Of a stretch of DNA of 6,639 nt, positions 1 through 6,639 are shown piece by piece; position 1 is the stretch's first letter, and each line of letters opens with the position of its first letter. The translations under genes were made by a program, and so were the position numbers. Below the pieces are notes generated by a model. That model made no database searches, had not been told where the DNA came from, and saw only the letters and a program-made list of their open reading frames with translations. Location: positions 1 through 6,639 of the forward strand of contig CANFEI010000069.1 in the NCBI GenBank assembly GCA_947445495.1, written 5' to 3'. Origin of the DNA: Alcaligenaceae bacterium. Lineage in GTDB: Bacteria; Pseudomonadota; Gammaproteobacteria; Burkholderiales; Burkholderiaceae.

Positions 1-1
1 A

Positions 2-481
2 GAGACGACGACGGGTGGAAATGCCTTGAAGTTCTACGCCTCAGTTCGCCTCGACATCCGACGCATTGGCGCAATTAAAAAGGGCGATGAAGTCGTAGGT
101 AACGAAACACGCGTCAAAGTCGTGAAGAATAAAATTGCGCCGCCGTTCAAACAGGCCGAATTTGACATCATGTATGGCGCGGGTATCTCACGTGAAGGTG
201 AAATCATTGATCTTGGCGTGACTGCCGGTATCGTCGACAAAGCGGGTGCCTGGTTCAGCTACAGCGGTGAGCGTATTGGTCAGGGCAAGGATAACGTGCG
301 TGAGTATTTGCGAGAGCATCCCGCCATGGCCATCGACATTGAAAATCGGGTACGGGAAAAACTAGGCGTTGTACCCCGCGCTCCGACGGTTGGTTCTGCG
401 CCTGCTGCCGCAGCAAAAGCCAGCCCGAGCAAGGCAACAAAATTAGCGGCTACCGAGCCCGACAGCGAGGATGACATCTAA
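2..481 (+). CDS. recA: RecA recombinase, C-terminal 159 residues (5' end outside window)
   Basis: This is the 3' part of recA, the ATP-dependent DNA strand-exchange protein that also triggers LexA self-cleavage in the SOS response. The open frame enters from the left edge. The first visible codons read [25 protein letters not shown] sequence, which corresponds to the end of DNA-binding loop L2 (about residue 207 in E. coli numbering), including the Phe of the GGNALKF segment that relays ATP state between subunits. The C-terminal domain follows ([40 protein letters not shown]). The last 35 or so residues are an Ala/Pro/Lys-rich linker ending in a short acidic tail, EPDSEDDI. An acidic tail that moderates DNA binding is typical of RecA. 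A TTG at 26 is an internal Leu codon, not the gene start. The stop codon overlaps recX. Identification is essentially certain. Confidence 0.98.
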   Translation, partial: ETTTGGNALKFYASVRLDIRRIGAIKKGDEVVGNETRVKVVKNKIAPPFKQAEFDIMYGAGISREGEIIDLGVTAGIVDKAGAWFSYSGERIGQGKDNVREYLREHPAMAIDIENRVREKLGVVPRAPTVGSAPAAAAKASPSKATKLAATEPDSEDDI

Positions 482-941
482 GCCACGTCCGGGTCTTTCC
501 CTCAAGGCCCGGGCTGTTGGGTTGCTGTCCAGGCGCGAGCATAGTCGGTTCGAATTAGAGAGAAAGTTAGCGCCCTTTGCTGAGTCAGCCGAAGAACTCT
601 GTGGCGTCCTAGACGAGCTCTCAAAAAACGGCTGGCAATCCGATGAGCGTTACACCCAAGGTTGGGTGCATCGCAAGGCTAGTCTGCACGGCACGGCGAG
701 GATTGGCCAAGACCTTCGTCAACGCGGTGTATCGGCGCCAGAGGTGGCTAAGGTTCAAGAACAACTTAAGTTAACTGAGCTCGAGCGTGCTCGCGGAGTC
801 TGGCAAAAAAAATTTGCCAATCTCCCGCAGTCCGATAACGCTGCAGAATATGCTCGTCAGAGTAGGTTTTTACTTTCGCGTGGGTTTTCTAGCGGTGTGA
901 TCCGCACGGTCTTAGGTGGTTGGGAGCCGTCGGATCTGTAG
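471..941 (+). CDS. recX: RecX, regulatory protein that inhibits RecA
   Basis: RecX binds RecA filaments and limits their growth, so it damps recombination and SOS induction. The 156-residue product is close to the usual 150-170. Three helical RecX repeats can be followed: about 11-52 ([22 protein letters not shown]), 53-100 ([18 protein letters not shown], then [17 protein letters not shown]) and 103-150 ([11 protein letters not shown], then [20 protein letters not shown]). The ATG at 471 lies inside the last codons of recA, giving an 11-base overlap in another frame. GCGAGG directly abuts this ATG, too close for normal Shine-Dalgarno spacing, so translation is probably coupled to termination of recA. 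Placement right after recA is the standard arrangement. There is some doubt about the exact start, none about the family. Confidence 0.95.
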   Translation: MTSKPRPGLSLKARAVGLLSRREHSRFELERKLAPFAESAEELCGVLDELSKNGWQSDERYTQGWVHRKASLHGTARIGQDLRQRGVSAPEVAKVQEQLKLTELERARGVWQKKFANLPQSDNAAEYARQSRFLLSRGFSSGVIRTVLGGWEPSDL

Positions 942-1011
942 CTCGTGGCCCATCCTCTGCGCTATACTCCGTGACTTTGCTGCATTGTGTCAAAAGATAC
1001 ACTAAGCTCGT

Positions 1012-1578
1012 ATGCCCCTGCCAAAGCCAGACTATCCCCGCAAGCCGATGCACAATCGCTCGATTCAAGTGCATTCGTTTGAACGCGAAGATGGCTTATG
1101 GGATCTCGAAGCGGAGCTTATCGACGACAAGTCTTACTCATACGTGAAGCGTAACGGAACCGAACAGCCGGCCCGCAAACCGTTCCACCACATGCATATT
1201 CGTATCACGATTGATACGAGCTATGAAATCAAGCAAGCCTTTGCCATGTACGATGCGTCGCCCTTCGGCGAGCCGTGTACATCCGTGACCTCGGCCTATC
1301 AGGATTTGGTGGGGTTAAATTTGCTCAAGAGCTTTAGACAGCAGGTCAAGGAGCGCTTTGGCCGAACGGCGGGGTGCACGCACATGACCGAGCTGGCATC
1401 GGTATTACCCACCGCTGCGGTACAAAGTATGTCAGGGATGAAGCGCTCAGAAGCCGAGAACGCAGGGCGAAAGCCATTCCAGTTGGGTGGCTGCCATGCA
1501 TGGCGACTTGATGGCGTTGTCACAAAAGAGCATTATCCCCAGTGGTATGTAGCAGAAAAAACACAGGCTTCAACCTAG
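1012..1578 (+). CDS. DUF2889 family protein of unknown function
   Basis: The 188-residue product matches what I know of the DUF2889 family, which commonly sits between recX and sucC in Burkholderiales. Recognisable elements are an N-terminal REDGLWDLEAEL (25-36), a central FHHMHIRITID (58-68), Pro84 and Cys89 in ASPFGEPC, GCTHM (121-125) followed by a helix ELASVLPTAAVQSM, and a C-terminal LGGCHAWRLDGVV with HYPQWY (158-179). There is no signal peptide and no transmembrane segment, so it is probably cytosolic. The His and Cys residues (H59, H60, H62, C89, C122, H124, C161, H162) might form a metal or catalytic site; that is inference only. The ATG at 1012 is preferred over the one at 1048 because family members, as I recall them, begin with a short MPL...-R-P lead before the conserved domain. 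No good Shine-Dalgarno precedes it. Its biochemical function is not known to me. Confidence 0.88.
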   Translation: MPLPKPDYPRKPMHNRSIQVHSFEREDGLWDLEAELIDDKSYSYVKRNGTEQPARKPFHHMHIRITIDTSYEIKQAFAMYDASPFGEPCTSVTSAYQDLVGLNLLKSFRQQVKERFGRTAGCTHMTELASVLPTAAVQSMSGMKRSEAENAGRKPFQLGGCHAWRLDGVVTKEHYPQWYVAEKTQAST

Positions 1579-1644
1579 GCCGTGGTGCATAGCTTTTAGA
1601 TGGTCAGAAATCGTATTTAGTTTATTTAGACGGAAAGCAATCCC

Positions 1645-2805
1645 ATGAAAATCCATGAGTATCAAGGCAAAGAGTTGCTAAGACAGTTTGGCGTTATTGT
1701 CCCTAAAGGTATCCCTGTATTTAGCGTCGATGAAGCCGTGAACGCTGCGCAAAAGCTTGGGGGGCCCGTTTGGGTCGTCAAAGCCCAGATTCATGCGGGT
1801 GGTCGTGGAAAAGGGGGAGGGGTCAAACTCGCTCGCTCTATCGATGAAGTCCGCAAGATCTCCTCCGAGATTCTCGGTATGCAGCTGATTACGCACCAAA
1901 CCAGTCCTCAAGGGCAAAAAGTGCGTCGCTTGCTAATCGAAGAGGGTGCAGATATCAAGAAAGAGTATTACGTGGGTATCGTCACAGATCGGGGCACACA
2001 ACGGGTCTGTGTGATGGCGTCCAGCGAAGGCGGCATGGATATCGAAGAAGTTGCTGAGCACCATCCAGAAAAGATTTTGAAGGTATTTGTGAACCCAGGT
2101 GTTGGCTTAACAGATGCGGAGGCGAACACACTTGCGCGTGGCATTGGCGTACCAGAGGCGTCTGTCGGTAAGGCTGCGGCTGAGTTTCAGAAACTCTACA
2201 AAGCCTATTGGGATACCGATGCTTCCTTGGCAGAGATCAATCCGCTTATTTTGACGGGCTCGGGTGGCATCATTGCCTTGGATGCAAAATTTAACTTTGA
2301 CAGTAACGCATTATTCCGACACCCAGAGATCGTTGCTTATCGCGACTTGGATGAAGAGGATCCCGCTGAAATCGAGGCGAGCAAACATGAGCTCGCTTAC
2401 ATTCAACTTGATGGCAATATTGGCTGCTTGGTCAACGGTGCTGGATTAGCGATGGCCACGATGGATACCATCAAGCTGTTTGGTGGCGAGCCCGCAAACT
2501 TTCTCGATGTGGGTGGCAGCGCCACAGCAGAGCGTGTGACGGAAGCGTTCAAAATCATGTTGGCAAACAAGGGGACCAAAGCGATTTTGGTTAACATTTT
2601 TGGTGGCATCATGCGTTGCGATGTGATCGCTCAAGGCGTAATCACTGCTTGCAAGGCGGTCAATCTCAGTGTGCCTTTGGTTGTACGCATGAAGGGCACC
2701 AATGAAGAACTGGGCAAGAAAATGTTGGTCGAGTCAGGCCTCCCTATCATCAGCGCAGATACGATGGCGGATGCCGCCACTCGCGTTGTCGCAGCCGCCA
2801 AATAA
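1645..2805 (+). CDS. sucC: Succinyl-CoA synthetase (ADP-forming type) beta subunit
   Basis: This is the nucleotide-binding and succinate-binding subunit of the cytosolic TCA-cycle enzyme succinate + CoA + NTP = succinyl-CoA + NDP + Pi. The 386 residues compare with 388 in E. coli and align almost without gaps. An N-terminal ATP-grasp domain begins [12 protein letters not shown] and carries the glycine-rich [12 protein letters not shown] loop (50-61). Metal ligands are visible as E197 and N199 in LAEINP, and D213 in ALDAKFNFD. The C-terminal CoA-ligase flavodoxin-like domain contains [11 protein letters not shown] (264-274), NFLDVGGSA (285-293) and [12 protein letters not shown] (315-326). The ATG is supported by GGAAAG at 1632-1637, eight bases upstream. 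The 66-base gap after the DUF2889 gene is AT-rich, but I cannot define a convincing promoter in it. sucD follows after 18 bases. Nucleotide preference (ATP or GTP) cannot be settled by eye. Confidence 0.98.
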   Translation: MKIHEYQGKELLRQFGVIVPKGIPVFSVDEAVNAAQKLGGPVWVVKAQIHAGGRGKGGGVKLARSIDEVRKISSEILGMQLITHQTSPQGQKVRRLLIEEGADIKKEYYVGIVTDRGTQRVCVMASSEGGMDIEEVAEHHPEKILKVFVNPGVGLTDAEANTLARGIGVPEASVGKAAAEFQKLYKAYWDTDASLAEINPLILTGSGGIIALDAKFNFDSNALFRHPEIVAYRDLDEEDPAEIEASKHELAYIQLDGNIGCLVNGAGLAMATMDTIKLFGGEPANFLDVGGSATAERVTEAFKIMLANKGTKAILVNIFGGIMRCDVIAQGVITACKAVNLSVPLVVRMKGTNEELGKKMLVESGLPIISADTMADAATRVVAAAK

Positions 2806-2823
2806 TTTGTCACGGATTCCACT

Positions 2824-3708
2824 ATGTCGATCCTAATTAATAAAGATACAAAAGTTATCACCCAAGGTATTACTGGTAAAACAGGCCAGTTTCACACGCG
2901 CACTTCGCGTGCGTATGCGAACGGCCAGGCAGCATTTGTTGCAGGTGTGCATCCTACAAAAGCCGGCGAGAACTTTGAAGGCATACCGATATTTTCCTCA
3001 GTGAAAGACGCTAAGGCGCAAACAGGCGCAAACGTTTCGGTGATTTATGTGCCACCAGCAGGAGCTGCTGCGGCGATCTGGGAAGGTATCGAAGCAGAGT
3101 TAGATCTCGTAATTTGTATTACCGAAGGCATTCCGGTGCGGGATCTGCTTGAAATCAAACACCGTATGGCTGAGCGCAAGAGCAAGACCTTGTTGCTTGG
3201 GCCAAACTGCCCTGGCTTGATCACCCCCGACGAAATTAAGATTGGCATCATGCCCGGTCATATTCATCGCAAAGGTCGCGTGGGTATCGTGAGTCGTTCC
3301 GGCACGTTGACGTACGAAGCTGTGGCACAAGTCACCGAGCTTGGTCTGGGTCAATCTAGCGCTGTCGGTATCGGCGGCGACCCGATCAACGGACTCGAGC
3401 ATATTGATGTGCTTAAGCTCTTTAACGACGATCCCGAAACGGATGCGGTGATCATGATTGGCGAGATCGGTGGCCCTGATGAGGTCAACGCTGCGCTGTG
3501 GGCCAAGGACAATATGAAGAAGCCAATGGTCGGCTTCATCGCTGGTGTCACCGCTCCGGCAGGTAAGCGTATGGGACACGCAGGCGCGTTGATTTCTGGC
3601 GGCGCAGACACTGCAGATGCTAAGCTTGAAATCATGGACGCTTGCGGAATTCGTACGACGAAAAACCCATCAGAAATGGGTAAGCTTCTTAAATTAGTAC
3701 TGAAGTAA
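2824..3708 (+). CDS. sucD: Succinyl-CoA synthetase alpha subunit
   Basis: This subunit binds CoA and carries the phosphohistidine intermediate of succinyl-CoA synthetase, pairing with the SucC product encoded just upstream. The 294-residue length is typical (289 in E. coli). The N-terminal Rossmann-like CoA-binding domain shows QGITGKTGQFHTR (14-26) and FVAGVHPTKAGE (38-49). LLGPNCPGLI (124-133) and GIVSRSGTLTYE (154-165) follow. The phosphorylated histidine is H252 in KRMGHAGALISGG, and the Glu of MIGEIGG (E214) is the partner usually paired with it. A short GGA at 2814-2816 precedes the ATG. The gene is co-transcribed with sucC by position. After the stop comes a GC-rich hairpin without a T tract, so where the transcript ends is unclear. 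Confidence 0.98.
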   Translation: MSILINKDTKVITQGITGKTGQFHTRTSRAYANGQAAFVAGVHPTKAGENFEGIPIFSSVKDAKAQTGANVSVIYVPPAGAAAAIWEGIEAELDLVICITEGIPVRDLLEIKHRMAERKSKTLLLGPNCPGLITPDEIKIGIMPGHIHRKGRVGIVSRSGTLTYEAVAQVTELGLGQSSAVGIGGDPINGLEHIDVLKLFNDDPETDAVIMIGEIGGPDEVNAALWAKDNMKKPMVGFIAGVTAPAGKRMGHAGALISGGADTADAKLEIMDACGIRTTKNPSEMGKLLKLVLK

Positions 3709-3709
3709 G

Positions 3710-3733
3710 CGCAGACGCGATGGCGCGTGTGCG
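3710..3733 (+). other. GC-rich hairpin just after sucD, possible 3' end or processing structure
   Basis: Starting two bases after the sucD stop, CGCA-G-ACGCG pairs with CGCGT-G-TGCG across the loop ATGG. That gives nine base pairs with one G-G mismatch. No run of T follows (the next bases are ATCAACATAG), so it does not fit a standard intrinsic terminator. It may protect the sucCD mRNA 3' end, mark Rho-dependent termination, or be chance. The pairing is seen directly; the function is inferred. Confidence 0.35.
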
Positions 3734-3813
3734 ATCAACATAGTGAGCGGAGTGATCTTGCCGTTTGCGATGTTGTTTAGCTCATTTGACGGTTACAACC
3801 TATCGGACGCAAC

Positions 3814-3921
3814 ATGAACTCGCCCAAACCCGCTCAAAGTAGTCGCACTATTCTGCAAGGCTTAATGTTGTTGGCGTTGATCGGCATTGTTTTGACGATT
3901 GGCCTGAACTACTTGCGCTAA
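3814..3921 (+). CDS. Possible 35-residue single-pass membrane protein
   Basis: A short complete ORF runs from ATG to TAA between sucD and hemC, and I do not recognise it as a named family. The product has a polar head ([16 protein letters not shown], residues 1-16) and one uninterrupted hydrophobic segment ([18 protein letters not shown], 17-34), ending in Arg. This is the pattern of a small inner-membrane protein, either a one-helix protein or an uncleaved anchor. A weak GGA at 3805-3807 lies six bases before the ATG. The stop is only 11 bases before the TTG of hemC, so translation of this ORF could feed into hemC. Against it: such short ORFs arise by chance, and the ribosome binding site is poor. 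For it: the hydrophobic block is well bounded, the ORF fills most of an otherwise unexplained gap, and it sits in the same direction as the hem genes. Confidence 0.5.
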   Translation: MNSPKPAQSSRTILQGLMLLALIGIVLTIGLNYLR

Positions 3922-3932
3922 GAGCAACGAAC

Positions 3933-4865
3933 TTGGCAGCCCGTAAACTCGTTATCGCGACGCGTGCCAGTCGACTTGCACTCTGGCAAGCGGAGCACGT
4001 TCAAGCCCGTTTGCTTGTGTTGTATCCAGATACTCAGGTTGAGTTGCTCAAACTCAGCACCCGAGGCGACGAAATCCTAGATCGCAGTTTGGCGAAGGTT
4101 GGCGGCAAAGGGCTTTTCATTAAAGAGCTCGAGAATGCTTTGCTTGATGGACGAGCCGATTTAGCTGTCCACTCCCTGAAGGATGTGCCTGTAGATATTG
4201 CGGCTCCGTTCGTATTGTCGACGGTGTTGGCGCGAGCCGATTGTCGCGATGCGTTTGTGTCAAATGCGTACGCATCTCTCGCAGAGTTGCCAGCCGGTTC
4301 AGTGGTCGGTACATCGAGTTTGCGGCGCGAAGCACAGTTGCGTGCTCGATTCCCAACACTTTTGATTGAGCCCTTGCGTGGCAATCTCGACACGCGCCTT
4401 GGTAAGCTCGATTCAGGTCAGTACGCAGCAATCATTCTCGCTGCGGCCGGACTTGAGCGCCTCGAGCTTGGGCATCGCATTCGCGAGCGTATGTCGGTCT
4501 CTGATTCGCTTCCTGCCGCAGGGCAAGGCGCACTCGGCATTGAGATCATGCACACGCGTTCGGATTTGCTAGAGCTTCTCGCGCCACTGGCCTGTCCTCA
4601 GACGACTGTCTGTGCAATGGCTGAGCGTGCGGTCTCTCGTGCGCTGGGTGGTTCGTGTCAGGTGCCGTTAGCCGCCTACGCTGAGGTGCAAGGCCAGACG
4701 GTATCCATCCGCGCGCTTGTGGCGATGCCAGATGGGCAGACTGTTTATCGAGCGCAGGCGACGGGACCAAGCGCGCAGGCTGAAGGCATTGGGCAGCGTG
4801 TGGCCCAAGAACTTCTGGATCAAGGCGCTGGGGTCATATTAGATAGTTTGGCGGTCTCCCCTTGA
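3933..4865 (+). CDS. hemC: Porphobilinogen deaminase (hydroxymethylbilane synthase)
   Basis: HemC joins four porphobilinogens into the linear tetrapyrrole hydroxymethylbilane in the cytosol, building on a covalent dipyrromethane cofactor. The 310-residue product is of normal length and keeps E. coli numbering: R11 in [15 protein letters not shown], catalytic D84 in HSLKDVP, R131 and R132 in [11 protein letters not shown]149 and R155 in [11 protein letters not shown]176 in AAGLER, and cofactor cysteine C242 in [13 protein letters not shown]. The start is TTG. No in-frame ATG or GTG lies between the upstream TAG at 3840-3842 and this TTG, and the first internal ATG codon is around residue 187. 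The family's conserved RKLVIATR begins four codons in, so TTG at 3933 is the only sensible start. A weak AAGAG at 3920-3924 is the likely ribosome site. hemD follows after 13 bases. Confidence 0.97.
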   Translation: MAARKLVIATRASRLALWQAEHVQARLLVLYPDTQVELLKLSTRGDEILDRSLAKVGGKGLFIKELENALLDGRADLAVHSLKDVPVDIAAPFVLSTVLARADCRDAFVSNAYASLAELPAGSVVGTSSLRREAQLRARFPTLLIEPLRGNLDTRLGKLDSGQYAAIILAAAGLERLELGHRIRERMSVSDSLPAAGQGALGIEIMHTRSDLLELLAPLACPQTTVCAMAERAVSRALGGSCQVPLAAYAEVQGQTVSIRALVAMPDGQTVYRAQATGPSAQAEGIGQRVAQELLDQGAGVILDSLAVSP

Positions 4866-4878
4866 GGTCGCTCCAGCA

Positions 4879-5679
4879 ATGACCGGGGCTCCACAGGTTG
4901 CTGTATTGACGCGTCCTGCGGGACGCAACGTCGATGTGATGCATGCACTGATCCGTCGAGGATGGGCCGTTCACGAGTGCCCAGCCCTTAAGATTCACTC
5001 TTGCCCAGTTCTAAGTACTCAGGCACTTCCTGATCCGGCATCCTACGATTTGGTGGTGTTTGTCAGTAGAGCGGCCGTCAATGCTTACTTCGCTCAGCTC
5101 GGACCAGCGTTCAGTTGGCCCGAGAGTGTTCGTGTGGGTTGCATGGGACCGGCTACCGCGCAGGCCATCAGGCGTGCGTGCGCCGCGGTCGCCAACATTC
5201 TGTATCCGAATGCTGAGAGTGCCAGAGATTCAGAAGCGCTTTGGCCGTTGTTGCAAGCGTTGAAAACGCCTGTGCGCAAAGTTTTGATCGTTCGCGGACA
5301 AGACGGACGAGACTGGCTTTCAGACAAGCTCAATCAAGCAGGTGTTGAGGTATCGACGCATCAGGCCTATGAGCGGGTTTACGCCGAATGGTCCGAGGAA
5401 ACGGTGGCGAAGTTCAAGCAGTGGGCTGACGCGTCAGTGCAGGCAGCCTGGTTGCTCACCAGTGCCCATGGAATAACGGCCGTCACACAGCAGCTTCAAA
5501 GGATTGGACTAGTGGATTGGTTTCGTTCGGGGCAGTTTGTGCTGACCCATGAGCGCTTGGTTCAGGCGCTTGCGTCAGCACTCGAGGTGGAGCCTGGCAC
5601 CTGTCGGACGCACCTTTGCCAGCCAGAGGACATCGACATTGTGTTGTGTTTTGATCAGATTCGCGGTTCGGACACGTAG
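4879..5679 (+). CDS. hemD: Uroporphyrinogen-III synthase
   Basis: HemD cyclises hydroxymethylbilane with inversion of ring D to give uroporphyrinogen III, the precursor of heme and siroheme. The family is weakly conserved in sequence, but this 266-residue protein shows its usual landmarks: VAVLTRPAGRN (8-17), RGWAVHECPALKI (27-39), YDLVVFVSRAAVNAYF (56-71), CMGPATAQAIRR (88-99), KVLIVRGQDGRDWLSDKL (134-151), TSAHGITAV (194-202) and a terminal FVLTHERLVQAL (220-231). The two-domain alternating architecture is consistent with a closed reading frame of normal length. GAGG at 4864-4867, overlapping the hemC stop, sits 11 bases before the ATG. Position directly behind hemC and before hemX supports the call. 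Catalysis has no single essential residue, so activity cannot be judged from motifs. Confidence 0.93.
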   Translation: MTGAPQVAVLTRPAGRNVDVMHALIRRGWAVHECPALKIHSCPVLSTQALPDPASYDLVVFVSRAAVNAYFAQLGPAFSWPESVRVGCMGPATAQAIRRACAAVANILYPNAESARDSEALWPLLQALKTPVRKVLIVRGQDGRDWLSDKLNQAGVEVSTHQAYERVYAEWSEETVAKFKQWADASVQAAWLLTSAHGITAVTQQLQRIGLVDWFRSGQFVLTHERLVQALASALEVEPGTCRTHLCQPEDIDIVLCFDQIRGSDT

Positions 5680-5720
5680 CGATAGCCTTGCGTAAATGAC
5701 TGTTTTATACGGCTTGCGAC

Positions 5721-5726
5721 TACAAT
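5721..5726 (+). promoter_or_regulatory. Possible -10 element close to the hemX start
   Basis: TACAAT matches the sigma-70 -10 consensus TATAAT at five of six bases and lies in the short gap between hemD and hemX. The best upstream partner is ATGACT at 5696-5701, four of six to TTGACA but with a long 19-base spacer. If it works, transcription would begin about at the hemX ATG itself. The match is seen; promoter activity is inferred and uncertain. Confidence 0.3.
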
Positions 5727-5732
5727 ATTCCC

Positions 5733-6639
5733 ATGACTGACATCTCGCCTACCGTATCTCCCGCAACGCCGTCCGGCGCCTCGACCGCTACGAACCAACC
5801 GGCTTCGGCTGCGGCTCGCGGCCGTCGTCAGTCGACCGGGTTGTCGTTAGCAACCACCTTGGCGATCATTTTCTTATTGCTAGCGGTGGTGGCGGCGGCA
5901 GGTGCGTGGTTCGCTCAGCGGCGTTTTGAGACGGCGACCAAGCAAATTGGTGCACAAGTCCTAGCGTTAAAAAACCAGGCTGACGATGGCCGCCGCGACG
6001 TAAAACAGGCGCTTGTCGTGCTCGACGCGCAACAAGTGCGTATCCAACAGGCGGAAGCCGCGTTGCGTGATGCGCAGAGTCAGTTCGCCGCGCTTGAACA
6101 ACTTTGGCAAAACTTTAATCGGGGCATGGAAGACTCGATGCTCGCGAATGATGTGGAACGGCTACTAACTGTTGCGGGTCAGCAACTGCGCGTCTCCGGA
6201 AACGTCAACAATGCAATCTTGGCACTTGAACACGGGTTGTCGATGTTGGTGCGTGCGGATCGTCCGCGCTTTGCCTCACTGCAGCGTGCGATCAGTGCGG
6301 ATTTGGATCGATTGCGTGGGGTCGCCACCGTCGATATCCCCGGTGTGTCTGCCAAACTCGAGCAATTGACGAACCTCTTGGGCCGTGCACCCTTACTTGT
6401 TCCGGATGCCACGGTGCCAGGGCTGATGTCCGCCAGAGAGCGGAACGGGGTATCGCAGCCCGCTGTCGCCTCGGCCCCGGTCAAACCTAGTCCAGCGGAG
6501 TCTACTCACGCCGGACAAGCGTGGTGGGAGTCGGCATGGCGGCAGATTCAATTTTCTCTCAAACATTCCGCGATTTTTTTGGTGCGTGAATTGTCTGATG
6601 TGATCAGCGTGCAACGTGTAACGGACAAGGATGCACTGT
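5733..6639 (+). CDS. hemX: HemX family membrane protein, N-terminal 302 residues (3' end outside window)
   Basis: The frame is open to the right edge. HemX proteins are often labelled uroporphyrin-III C-methyltransferase, but they lack the methyltransferase domain. They are thought to support tetrapyrrole synthesis at the membrane, and their biochemical role is unsettled. Residues 1-35 are a Ser/Thr/Ala/Pro-rich cytosolic head ending in the basic RGRRQ. Residues about 37-60 form one transmembrane helix (LATTLAIIFLLLAVVAAAGAWF). Residues about 66-125 are a Gln/Ala/Glu-rich probable coiled coil. The conserved HemX core starts at LANDVERLLTVAGQQL and continues through LQRAISADLDRL and VDIPGVSAKLEQL. 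A Pro/Ser/Ala-rich stretch precedes AGQAWWESAW near the visible end. No Shine-Dalgarno sequence is seen before the ATG. The gene follows hemD by 53 bases in a different frame, so it is not fused to hemD as in some related bacteria. Confidence 0.92.
   Translation, partial: MTDISPTVSPATPSGASTATNQPASAAARGRRQSTGLSLATTLAIIFLLLAVVAAAGAWFAQRRFETATKQIGAQVLALKNQADDGRRDVKQALVVLDAQQVRIQQAEAALRDAQSQFAALEQLWQNFNRGMEDSMLANDVERLLTVAGQQLRVSGNVNNAILALEHGLSMLVRADRPRFASLQRAISADLDRLRGVATVDIPGVSAKLEQLTNLLGRAPLLVPDATVPGLMSARERNGVSQPAVASAPVKPSPAESTHAGQAWWESAWRQIQFSLKHSAIFLVRELSDVISVQRVTDKDAL

Noticed and set aside
963..968. TATACT as a -10 promoter element for the DUF2889 gene, or TACACT at 998-1003
   Set aside because: Neither has a recognisable -35 hexamer at 16-18 bases, so I cannot support a promoter call.
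1493..1504. Perfect 12-base palindrome GCCATGCATGGC
   Set aside because: It falls inside the coding sequence of the DUF2889 gene over its conserved GCHAW codons, and a single copy is compatible with chance.
2895..2915. GC-rich inverted repeat near the 5' end of sucD (ACGCG-CACTT-CGCGT)
   Set aside because: It is a five-base stem in coding sequence over conserved residues, with no sign of regulatory use.
3100..3579. 159-codon open frame on the minus strand inside sucD
   Set aside because: It lies entirely within a clear sucD gene and its product resembles no protein I know. It is a frame shadow caused by codon bias.
3758..3791. TTGCCG (3758) or TTGACG (3786) as the -35 of a promoter for the small ORF and hemC
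   Set aside because: No -10-like hexamer is found at an acceptable distance from either one.
4034..4431. Overlapping minus-strand open frames of about 100-120 codons in hemC
   Set aside because: They are antisense shadows of hemC with low-complexity Ser/Arg-rich products and no recognisable domain.
1645..4865. Functional link between succinyl-CoA synthetase and heme synthesis through succinyl-CoA
   Set aside because: Succinyl-CoA feeds 5-aminolevulinate only in bacteria with the Shemin pathway (mainly alphaproteobacteria). Betaproteobacteria are expected to use glutamate, so the adjacency is probably positional.
6179..6484. 101-codon minus-strand open frame inside hemX
   Set aside because: The + strand frame is a convincing HemX protein through this stretch, so the opposite frame is incidental.

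Overview
The window is ordinary housekeeping chromosome from a betaproteobacterium, most likely Burkholderiales (an Alcaligenaceae-like relative is my best guess). The evidence is the gene order recA-recX-DUF2889-sucC-sucD, which from general knowledge is characteristic of that order, followed by hemC-hemD-hemX. The RecA, SucC, SucD and HemC sequences are of proteobacterial type. By eye the GC content is moderate, slightly above half. All genes are on the + strand and densely packed; no gap between genes exceeds about 110 bases.

Left part (2-1578): the 3' end of recA, recX overlapping it by 11 bases, then a DUF2889 family gene of unknown function. RecA is the recombinase and SOS co-protease, and RecX is its negative modulator, so the overlap ties their expression together.

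Middle part (1645-3708): sucC and sucD encode the beta and alpha subunits of succinyl-CoA synthetase (TCA cycle). The recognised catalytic and binding residues are intact in both. The two genes are 18 bases apart and surely co-expressed.

Right part (3709-6639): a 105-base spacer containing a GC-rich hairpin, a possible 35-residue single-pass membrane protein (3814-3921), then hemC, hemD and the first 302 codons of hemX. HemC makes hydroxymethylbilane and HemD closes it to uroporphyrinogen III. HemX is a membrane-anchored coiled-coil protein that accompanies them in many proteobacteria. Succinyl-CoA synthetase interconverts succinate and succinyl-CoA, but this group is expected to make 5-aminolevulinate from glutamate, so I read the sucCD-hem adjacency as positional rather than a pathway link.

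I found no RNA genes, mobile elements, CRISPR arrays or obvious horizontal transfer. No clearly new system is visible. The best candidates for a second look are the 35-residue membrane ORF before hemC, the hemX start with a -10-like TACAAT six bases upstream and no Shine-Dalgarno sequence, and the conserved-looking Cys/His residues of the DUF2889 protein.
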